Positions 1 to 5,774 of a stretch of 11,833 bases of DNA are shown here, one piece after another (positions within the stretch are counted from its first letter, which is position 1; every line of letters starts with the position of its first letter). Source of the stretch: an uncultured Fidelibacterota bacterium (GTDB lineage: Bacteria; Fidelibacterota; Marinisomatia; SCGC-AAA003-L08; D37C17); assembly GCA_913049525.1 (NCBI GenBank), contig CAJWYZ010000025.1, positions 1-11,833 of the forward strand. Direction: 5' to 3'. Below the pieces are notes generated by a model. The model saw only the letters and a program-made list of their open reading frames with translations, had not been told where the DNA came from and did not search any database. Position numbers and translations under genes: made by a program.

Positions 1-1086
1 GATAAATATAATTTAAAGGAATTTGAATTCTCTCAAAATTACTTCATGTTTTGTGATAAGCTGGAGAAATCAAATTACTTCTTGGAAAACATACTGGCAA
101 CTTTAGATGAATCCTTTGACAGCCGGCTCATGATGTGGTTGGTATCTGAACCTATTGGAGATGGAGGTCAATGGGATATGTTTGTGAACCTCATGGAAAA
201 ATATGGGGTAATGCCTAAATCTGCTATGCCGGAAAGTTTTCAGAGTAGTCAATCCCGAATGATGAACCGCTTTATTACTCGGAAACTAAGAGAATTTGCA
301 TCTCAATTACGGAAAATGCATTCTAACGGAGCCAAGCTAACCGAACTTCGTAAAGAAAAAGAAAATATGTTAGCTGTAGTGTATAATATGCTTTGTATCT
401 GCCTGGGAACTCCTCCTGAAACTTTCGATTGGCAATTTAGGGATAAGAAGAAAAAATTTAAACGAATTAATAATTTGACTGCATTAGATTTTTATTCTAA
501 ACATGTAGATGTAGTTTTAAAGGACAAGGTTTGCCTCATTCACTGCCCCATGTCAAATAAAGAAATGAATGAACATTACACTGTAAATTATTTAGGAAAT
601 GTAATGGGTGGAGATGCTATTTCGTATGGTAATGTGGAAATTGAGGTAATGAAACGGGCAGCAGCAAAATCCATCAAGGCTGGTGAAGCAGTTTGGTTTG
701 GCTGTGACGTAGGCAAAATGTTTCATCGGGATTTAGGAGTAATGGATATGAACCTCTATGATTTTGAGCTTCTGTTTAACACGGAGTTTAACATGGATAA
801 AAAGACCAAACTGGAATATGGTGATAGTGTTATGACCCATGCCATGCTCCTCACAGCCGTAGATATGAAGGGCGGCGATTCCATTAAATGGCGGATTGAA
901 AATAGCTGGGGAGAGAAGGGAGGCGATAAGGGATATATGCTTATGACAGATAAGTGGTTTGATGAATACACCTATGAGGTAGTCATTGATAAAAAGTATC
1001 TTGGGAAAAAAGTACTGGATATTTTTGATCGGGAACCTGTTGCTCTGAACCCCTGGGATCCTATGGGGTCACTGGCTCTTAAATAG
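1..1086 (+). CDS. pepC: Aminopeptidase C / bleomycin hydrolase (peptidase family C1B), 5' partial
   Basis: A papain-fold cysteine aminopeptidase that removes N-terminal residues from peptides; family members form barrel-like hexamers. The frame is open from base 1, and its first residues (EFSQNYF before the ATG at 46) already match the family, so that ATG is internal and the gene begins outside the window. The 361 codons here lack roughly the first 90 residues, including the catalytic Cys. Visible hallmarks are DGGQWDM, AVWFGCDVGK, the catalytic His in MTHAM (codon 838-840) and the catalytic Asn in ENSWGEKGG (codon 901-903), then KGYMLMTDKWF and the C-terminal DPMGSLALK. In this family the C-terminus lies in the active-site cleft and sets aminopeptidase specificity. 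Here it runs slightly past the usual DPMGALA and ends in Lys, as I recall for yeast Gal6/Blh1. The gene converges on the minus-strand operon and ends 13 bp before a shared terminator. Whether it carries an export signal cannot be seen. Confidence 0.95.
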   Translation, partial: DKYNLKEFEFSQNYFMFCDKLEKSNYFLENILATLDESFDSRLMMWLVSEPIGDGGQWDMFVNLMEKYGVMPKSAMPESFQSSQSRMMNRFITRKLREFASQLRKMHSNGAKLTELRKEKENMLAVVYNMLCICLGTPPETFDWQFRDKKKKFKRINNLTALDFYSKHVDVVLKDKVCLIHCPMSNKEMNEHYTVNYLGNVMGGDAISYGNVEIEVMKRAAAKSIKAGEAVWFGCDVGKMFHRDLGVMDMNLYDFELLFNTEFNMDKKTKLEYGDSVMTHAMLLTAVDMKGGDSIKWRIENSWGEKGGDKGYMLMTDKWFDEYTYEVVIDKKYLGKKVLDIFDREPVALNPWDPMGSLALK

Positions 1087-1099
1087 ATTCTGGAAAGAA

Positions 1100-1138
1100 T
1101 AATAAAAAGCCCCTGAATTTATCAGGGGCTTTTTATTA
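1100..1138. terminator. Bidirectional intrinsic terminator between convergent genes
   Basis: A perfect 17-bp inverted repeat (1100-1116 pairing with 1122-1138) with a 5-nt loop ATTTA. The core is GCCCCTGA/TCAGGGGC. It is flanked by an A-run on the left arm and a T-run on the right arm, so it gives a GC stem plus U-tract on both strands. It lies just after the pepC stop (1086). The TAA of the DUF4340 gene (complement of 1136-1138) is the outermost part of the stem, so the same hairpin serves both transcripts. Confidence 0.93.
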
Positions 1139-1717
1139 ATTAATTGCTGTGGTATCAGCAGGAATATCTACCGGTGGCGGCGGAGGAATTTCTTCTTTTG
1201 GCTTTTCTCCCCAATAAGTTTCACGAGTATTTAACATGTAAGTCACATTCTGATCGGCTAAATAAACATTTGGATCGTCACCAATTCGAACATAAGACCG
1301 AGAATAATCTGACTTTGACCGTCCGAAAACATAATACCCAACGGTTTCACCGTTAAAATCTATTACGGCTAAATGGGTTCCTGTGGAATCATCTATTGAA
1401 TATTTACTATATTTTTCAGGATTTTCAGAAATAATGGTACCTTTGTTTACTTTTAATACTTTCTCAAAAAGGTTGTTCATTGATTGAGGCTTAATTTCTA
1501 AAGTATCGTTCCCAGAAATTCTCCAAATAGTATCCACTCGGGCAAGCTCAATTGCCTGTTCTCCATTTTGAATGAGAAATTTAAAAATATCTTCCGGATC
1601 ATTGGGAAAAATTGCCTCCGTAGAACTTTTGTGTTTTGATTGAGAACTCTTATTTAATAAAAATAATCCAATAAATACTAAAAGAACAATCAATGCAATT
1701 TGCAGATTTTTAGCCAT
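1136..1717 (-). CDS. DUF4340 domain protein, membrane-anchored partner of the GldG-type ABC transporter
   Basis: 193 residues. One N-terminal membrane segment (about residues 5-22) is followed by an extracytoplasmic domain of the DUF4340 type. Recognisable parts are the W-R-I strand, KVNKGTIISENPEKYSKY (about 89-106), the GYYVFGRS turn and the YVRIGDDPNVYL strand pair. It ends in a proline-rich tail (five Pro at 178-182). DUF4340 proteins commonly sit directly after GldG-type genes, as here. The role is unknown, and I infer an envelope accessory of the transporter. The reading frame could open at 1753, but ATG 1715-1717 is preferred because GGAGG lies 6 nt upstream and the hydrophobic segment then starts at residue 5. 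The start overlaps the gldG-like stop by 8 bp (ATGGCTAA), which suggests translational coupling. It looks short compared with many annotated DUF4340 proteins, but the core domain seems complete. Confidence 0.85.
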   Translation of the reverse strand: MAKNLQIALIVLLVFIGLFLLNKSSQSKHKSSTEAIFPNDPEDIFKFLIQNGEQAIELARVDTIWRISGNDTLEIKPQSMNNLFEKVLKVNKGTIISENPEKYSKYSIDDSTGTHLAVIDFNGETVGYYVFGRSKSDYSRSYVRIGDDPNVYLADQNVTYMLNTRETYWGEKPKEEIPPPPPVDIPADTTAIN

Positions 1718-3239
1718 AGATTTCCTCCAAAACCTTTGCTCGGTTTTTTTCACGCCTCATTCTTAACCCGCCAAATGCCATCACTAGAAGAGATGGAAGC
1801 AAAATATTAATCCATTTCCAGCGAGCTTTTACATCATCTTCTAATTCCTGCAAGGGGCGGTTTGTAATTTCACGACTTCTGAGAGCAATTAACTCCTTGT
1901 CACCCAAGAGATAATCAACTGCATTCATGACAAAAATATGATTTTCAGGTGCAGCACCCCCTCCATCATCGGCAATAAATTTAGAATCAGAAATCAAAAT
2001 CAATTGACTTAATGTTCCGTTTGCAGAATGGGTAATCTCTGCCAATACGCCTAATACTTTTCCAGTTTCATTTAGTTGACGGAAAGAAGGATTTGCTTTT
2101 GGATCAGGATTCAAATTAAAAAACTCTTCCATTGTCGTAGATCGATTTGAACTTGTAAATAAGGGAATGATATTTACATTTTCACCACTAGGCACACTAT
2201 CATTAATTACAATTTCACTAGCGAACATCAAGCGCGCCGACTCTAATCCATTTACCATTACCACTCCATCATTAAAATTATTCTCTTTTATTACAGGGAG
2301 GAAGGGATAGTCCATGGGAACAGGAATTCGAATAAAGCCTAAATTTTGCTGTACATTCACTTTGCCGCAATTCTGATCCAGAACCAGATTGGGTGCAATA
2401 TGCAATCCATAAGTATTCAGCAGTGAATATATATTCGATTCGATTGGATTTGCCTGTTGAGTAGCAAGGTCTGTTTTAATTCTATTTTGGTTTAATAATA
2501 TATTCCCGCCTCGATCAATAAAATCTTTTAAATTTTGCTGTTCATCGGCAGTTAATGAATCTTCTAACCCATTTATTAATAGTAATGAGATATTATCAGC
2601 AACCGTCACATTTAGATTTATATTTTGAATGTTATATCGCTGAGCTAAAAGCTGGGAGATATTTTCATTTTTGATTTGCTCCTGACCTGCAGTTTTAGCA
2701 ATGGCAAGAGTTTCTTTATTGGTATCTACCAGTTTTTTAATTTTAGTAGTAATATCATATTCTAATCCGGTGGTGGTTTGAATTACCGGAATTGTTTCCC
2801 GTTCATCTTCATAAAGGAAAACCATACCCATATAAACCCGCTTCACCTCAATATTATCATTCTCAATGACTTGTAATTGCACAGGTTGAATTCCGGACTT
2901 TTGGGCATCTTCCTGCATTTTTTCGTCATCATCTGTATGGTAGAATTCAAAATGTATATTGCCATCCGAATAGGCTGCATACTCTTCTAAAATATCTTGA
3001 AGATATCTCCTGTTATTTCCATATTCTCCAGGAAGGTTATCAGAAAAATATACTTTCATTGTGAGCCGGTCATCAATTTTTTCTACCACAGATTTACTGG
3101 AATCAGATAAACTATACATTTTATTTTCTGTTAAATCCCATCTGAAAAACAAACTTCTGGACACTATATTTAATAAAACTAAGATAGCCACTACTATCCC
3201 AATATATGTCAAAAAGGATTTTTTATTTTGAGTACTCAT
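1710..3239 (-). CDS. gldG: GldG-family ABC transporter auxiliary protein
   Basis: 509 residues. A membrane segment lies at about 9-28, followed by the family signature RWDLTENKMYSLSD. A large extracytoplasmic part of the ABC-transporter auxiliary type includes GGNILLNQNRI in its second half. A second membrane segment lies near the C-terminus (about 477-493), followed by a basic cytoplasmic tail. In Bacteroidota, GldA, GldF and GldG form an ABC transporter needed for gliding in some species; relatives occur widely in non-gliders, and the substrate is unknown. ATG 3237-3239 is chosen over an in-frame GTG 12 bp upstream, because that GTG lies inside the Shine-Dalgarno sequence. The upstream permease stops 2 bp before this ATG, and the 3' end overlaps the DUF4340 gene by 8 bp. 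The symbol denotes family; a motility role cannot be claimed from this window. Confidence 0.88.
   Translation of the reverse strand: MSTQNKKSFLTYIGIVVAILVLLNIVSRSLFFRWDLTENKMYSLSDSSKSVVEKIDDRLTMKVYFSDNLPGEYGNNRRYLQDILEEYAAYSDGNIHFEFYHTDDDEKMQEDAQKSGIQPVQLQVIENDNIEVKRVYMGMVFLYEDERETIPVIQTTTGLEYDITTKIKKLVDTNKETLAIAKTAGQEQIKNENISQLLAQRYNIQNINLNVTVADNISLLLINGLEDSLTADEQQNLKDFIDRGGNILLNQNRIKTDLATQQANPIESNIYSLLNTYGLHIAPNLVLDQNCGKVNVQQNLGFIRIPVPMDYPFLPVIKENNFNDGVVMVNGLESARLMFASEIVINDSVPSGENVNIIPLFTSSNRSTTMEEFFNLNPDPKANPSFRQLNETGKVLGVLAEITHSANGTLSQLILISDSKFIADDGGGAAPENHIFVMNAVDYLLGDKELIALRSREITNRPLQELEDDVKARWKWINILLPSLLVMAFGGLRMRREKNRAKVLEEIYG
1724..1728 (-). promoter_or_regulatory. Shine-Dalgarno that fixes the DUF4340 start
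   Basis: GGAGG on the minus strand, 6 nt before ATG 1715-1717 and inside the last codons of the gldG-like gene. It supports this start over an in-frame ATG 36 bp upstream, and supports translation re-initiation at the 8-bp overlap. Confidence 0.8.
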
Positions 3240-3241
3240 TA

Positions 3242-3955
3242 TTATTTCCACCTCCGAATTTCTAGCATACGAACAGTCATAAACAAAAATAGGCCAACAA
3301 CTGAAGCAAAGTAAATAAGATTTCTGCTGTCAATCACCCCTCGAGAAATATTAGAAAGATGATAATCAACACTTAGATATTGTATAATCCCTGTTAGTGC
3401 AACCGGAACAAACATGAGCATTTTATCCATAAGAAAGAAAATCAGTACAATAAATATACCTATAATAAATGCCACTACTTGATTATCCGTAAGGCTACTG
3501 GCGAAAGTGCCCACGGCCGAATAAACGGCACCAGCAAGTGCAAGTCCCAGATATCCTGTAAACACGGCGCCATAATCAATATTGGTTCCAACTTGAGTCA
3601 AAGTAATAAAATGTACCATAGAAACAAGTAATCCTGCCAAAACCAGGCTCAATGCTGCCAAAAATTTACCAGCTACAAAATCTAAATCTTTAAGAGGTAG
3701 CGTAGAAATTACTTCCATGGTTCCCAAGTTTTTTTCACGGGCAATTAGACTCATTGTTACTGCAGGTATAAAAAAGAGATATACCAAGGGGATTATATTA
3801 AATAGTGACCGCATATCAGATTGGTTAAAGAGAAAAAAGGTTCGTGTGAAAAAGTACCCTGTAATAACAGCAAAAATAACCAGAAAGATGTAGGCCATTG
3901 GACTATTAAAATAAGATTTCATTTCTTTAAAGTAAACTGCTTTCAGGTTACGCAT
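3242..3955 (-). CDS. gldF: ABC-2 type permease, GldF-like
   Basis: 237 residues, close to the usual GldF size. Six hydrophobic segments can be seen at about 19-41, 52-71, 94-118, 130-152, 160-178 and 212-230. After the second segment comes the loop AREKNLGTMEVISTLPL (72-88), the conserved cytoplasmic element of this permease group, likely to contact the ATPase. It would form the membrane channel with the ATPase encoded just upstream. ATG 3953-3955 has GGAGG 9 nt upstream and overlaps the ATPase stop by 8 bp (ATGCGTAA), so translation is probably coupled. The stop is 2 bp before the gldG-like ATG. The transported substrate is not predictable from sequence. General ABC-2 export permeases are the alternative, but gene order and the paired GldG-like protein favour GldF type. 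Confidence 0.88.
   Translation of the reverse strand: MRNLKAVYFKEMKSYFNSPMAYIFLVIFAVITGYFFTRTFFLFNQSDMRSLFNIIPLVYLFFIPAVTMSLIAREKNLGTMEVISTLPLKDLDFVAGKFLAALSLVLAGLLVSMVHFITLTQVGTNIDYGAVFTGYLGLALAGAVYSAVGTFASSLTDNQVVAFIIGIFIVLIFFLMDKMLMFVPVALTGIIQYLSVDYHLSNISRGVIDSRNLIYFASVVGLFLFMTVRMLEIRRWK
3248..3255 (-). promoter_or_regulatory. Shine-Dalgarno that fixes the gldG-like start
   Basis: GGAGGTGG on the minus strand; its near edge is 8 nt before ATG 3237-3239. The in-frame GTG at 3249-3251 is part of this element, so it cannot sensibly be the start. The element also encodes the last residues of the permease. Confidence 0.72.
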
Positions 3956-4892
3956 TTGCTTTATCCTCCATTGTGAGAGTGCGAAATACAGATTCCAGAT
4001 TTACGCTATGGGGGCTCATCTCAGTCACTACCCAATTAGAATCTACAGCATATTGAAACAACTCTTCGCGCGGATCTAAATCTTTGGCATATTCCAATTG
4101 AAGTATTTGAGATCCATTGTGCGATTTTGTATCAACTAAACTAATGGACGGAATTTTTTCAGTTAACGTTTTAATAGTTTCATCCTCAGCATTTTTAATT
4201 TCTAAAGTGAGTTTTGTATTTCCGATAAATCCACTCATGAGTTCTTCATTGGTACCATCAGCGACTATCTCTCCCTTATTAATAATAATAATTCTATTCA
4301 CTGTGGCTTGAATTTCCTGTAAAATATGGCTGGACATTAACACCAATTTTTCTCTTCCCAAATCTTTTATCAAATTACGAATTTCTACAATCTGATTAGG
4401 GTCGAGACCCGTAACCGGTTCGTCTAATATAAGTATATTGGGGTCATGGATCATTGCACATGCCAATCCAATTCTCTGTTTATATCCTTTTGAACATTCA
4501 GAAATCATTCTATGAATAACTTCTTTTAATCCACACTGCTCAACGACTCGAGCCAATGAGTTCTTAAAGGCTTTTCCAGTAATGTTGCGGATAGTTCCTG
4601 TGAATTCCAACAAATCATATACCCGCATTTCAGAGTATAAGGGGTTTAATTCTGGCAAGTAGCCAATATGTTTTTGGATTTCTAGAGTATGTTCTTGAAT
4701 TTCCAAGTCATTTACATATACATTACCTGATGTTGGAGTAAGAAATCCAGTCATCACTTTTAAGGTGGTAGATTTTCCTGCACCGTTTGCCCCTAAAAAT
4801 CCAACAATTTCACCATCGTTTAATTCAAAATTTATGGATTTTACAGCTTTAACATCACCGTAGAATTTGGTAAGATTTTCAACTTTAATCAT
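3948..4892 (-). CDS. gldA: ABC transporter ATP-binding protein, GldA-like
   Basis: 314 residues; the cytoplasmic ATPase of the transporter. Walker A is GANGAGKST (34-42), a GYLPE element sits at the Q-loop position (77-81, Pro-Glu in place of the usual Gln, which I recall as typical of this subgroup), the signature is ECSKGYKQR (132-140), Walker B is ILILDEP (153-159), the D-loop is GLDP (162-165) and the switch His is H189 in SSHI. The roughly 90 residues after the ABC core resemble the regulatory tail of GldA/CcmA-type ATPases. It has the full set needed for ATP hydrolysis. ATG 4890-4892 has GGAAG 7 nt upstream. It is the first gene of the tight operon, 67 bp downstream of the yaaA-like stop. 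I see no convincing promoter or terminator in that gap, so read-through from yaaA is possible. Confidence 0.92.
   Translation of the reverse strand: MIKVENLTKFYGDVKAVKSINFELNDGEIVGFLGANGAGKSTTLKVMTGFLTPTSGNVYVNDLEIQEHTLEIQKHIGYLPELNPLYSEMRVYDLLEFTGTIRNITGKAFKNSLARVVEQCGLKEVIHRMISECSKGYKQRIGLACAMIHDPNILILDEPVTGLDPNQIVEIRNLIKDLGREKLVLMSSHILQEIQATVNRIIIINKGEIVADGTNEELMSGFIGNTKLTLEIKNAEDETIKTLTEKIPSISLVDTKSHNGSQILQLEYAKDLDPREELFQYAVDSNWVVTEMSPHSVNLESVFRTLTMEDKANA
3965..3969 (-). promoter_or_regulatory. Shine-Dalgarno of the gldF-like gene
   Basis: GGAGG on the minus strand, 9 nt before ATG 3953-3955, within the 3' end of the ATPase gene. It supports the start that overlaps the ATPase stop by 8 bp. 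Confidence 0.72.
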
Positions 4893-4959
4893 TGTGGTAC
4901 TTCCTATTTAAATTTAGTGAAGGGCTTTTAATTGATGCCGATAAGAATGTTTTAGACTT

Positions 4960-5658
4960 TTAACTACTTTCTTTAACGAAAGAAGTTCCATCCCATTTAA
5001 AACCTTCATATTCAAATCCTGAAAAACCCTCTATATCGGTTATATTATTTTCAGCAATATAACGTATAAATTCTCCTTTTACCGCTTTACCAAAATGCCC
5101 GGCAGCAGATTTTTTCCCTTTATTAGTTATTTGAAAGTCTACGGGTATTACATTTTCTTTATTAGGTTTATATGCTTTTCTATGAACCTGGGGAAGAAGG
5201 TCAACAATTACTTTTTCGTCTTTAAGAGTTTCAGTAAGAACAGGATTCCAGTGGTGCTGAAGGGATAGAACATTCATTTTCAGTTTATAATCTGGGATCG
5301 GTGTTTTTGGAGTGAGCAATCCAAATAAACCACTGAAAATATAGATATACTTTTCCATATAACCTTTTGCTTTTTCTGAAAGTGTGGACCAACCGATATG
5401 TTCATATACGACTCCCGTATATCGTTCAATTGCTGGCGCACAACGACTGTTAAAAACATCTTGGTTTTGTCTGTGAAACATCAACGCTTTTTCCGCTGAT
5501 GTACCGTACACAGATGAGAGATCTTCATCGTCAATTAATTCAAGCAATCTTACAACTTGGTTTACTTCTCGCTCATACCGGAATTTTGTTTCTGAAAAGA
5601 GGGTATTCCCTGGTTTTACTTTTGCTTTTCCCTCGCTTGGCGGGATTAATATTTTCAT
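4960..5658 (-). CDS. yaaA: YaaA-family (DUF328/UPF0246) peroxide stress protein
   Basis: 232 residues; E. coli YaaA is about 258. Family landmarks are the N-terminal ILIPPSEGK (3-11), YTGVVYE (80-86, E. coli VYTGL region), SGLFGLLTPKTPIPDYKLKM (109-128, E. coli SGLYGVLRP region), VDLLPQVHRKAY (152-163), a basic GHFGKAVKGEFIRYI helix (187-201) and GFEYEGFKWDG near the end. E. coli YaaA is induced by OxyR during hydrogen peroxide stress and limits free intracellular iron, reducing Fenton damage to DNA; its biochemistry is not fully settled. The PPSEGK start is typical of the subgroup outside Enterobacteria, so function is inferred by family. The ATG at 5656-5658 has AAGGAA 5 nt upstream. The protein is predicted cytoplasmic with no signal peptide. 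It lies between the TPR gene and the ABC operon on the same strand; I see no OxyR or PerR site. Confidence 0.9.
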   Translation of the reverse strand: MKILIPPSEGKAKVKPGNTLFSETKFRYEREVNQVVRLLELIDDEDLSSVYGTSAEKALMFHRQNQDVFNSRCAPAIERYTGVVYEHIGWSTLSEKAKGYMEKYIYIFSGLFGLLTPKTPIPDYKLKMNVLSLQHHWNPVLTETLKDEKVIVDLLPQVHRKAYKPNKENVIPVDFQITNKGKKSAAGHFGKAVKGEFIRYIAENNITDIEGFSGFEYEGFKWDGTSFVKESS

Positions 5659-5722
5659 ATATTTTCCTTATAAAAATTTAAAGTTGGATAAATGCTAATT
5701 AAAAAATGGTGGTAAATTTAAG

Positions 5723-5728
5723 ATTATA
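5723..5728 (-). promoter_or_regulatory. Possible -10 element upstream of yaaA
   Basis: A perfect TATAAT on the minus strand, 64 bp before the yaaA ATG, in the 116-bp gap after the TPR gene. No good -35 is present at 16-18 nt spacing. In DNA this AT-rich such a hexamer can occur by chance, so it only hints that yaaA may have its own promoter. Confidence 0.22.
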
Positions 5729-5774
5729 GATAAAATAATCTCAATGGATATTTTAAATTGTCCGGAAATTTTTA

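Noticed and set aside
756-971. Minus-strand open frame of 71 codons inside pepC
   Set aside because: Antisense to a region with clear PepC catalytic motifs; no recognisable family or ribosome site.
1144-1356. Plus-strand open frame of 70 codons opposite the DUF4340 gene
   Set aside because: Antisense to a well-supported gene; composition looks like shadow coding and it begins just after the terminator.
3240-3251. GTG at 3249-3251 as the gldG-like start
   Set aside because: The GTG lies within the Shine-Dalgarno GGAGGTGG; the ATG at 3237-3239 has proper spacing.
4117-4311. Plus-strand hydrophobic open frame of 64 codons inside the ATPase gene
   Set aside because: Shadow of the ATPase C-terminal region; hydrophobicity is a by-product of the opposite strand.
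4893-4959. Search for a terminator or riboswitch between yaaA and the ABC operon
   Set aside because: Only a 3-bp GGC/GCC pairing and AT-rich sequence are seen; no stable structure.
5499-5681. Plus-strand open frame of 60 codons opposite the start of yaaA
   Set aside because: Overlaps the conserved N-terminal part of YaaA; no family features.
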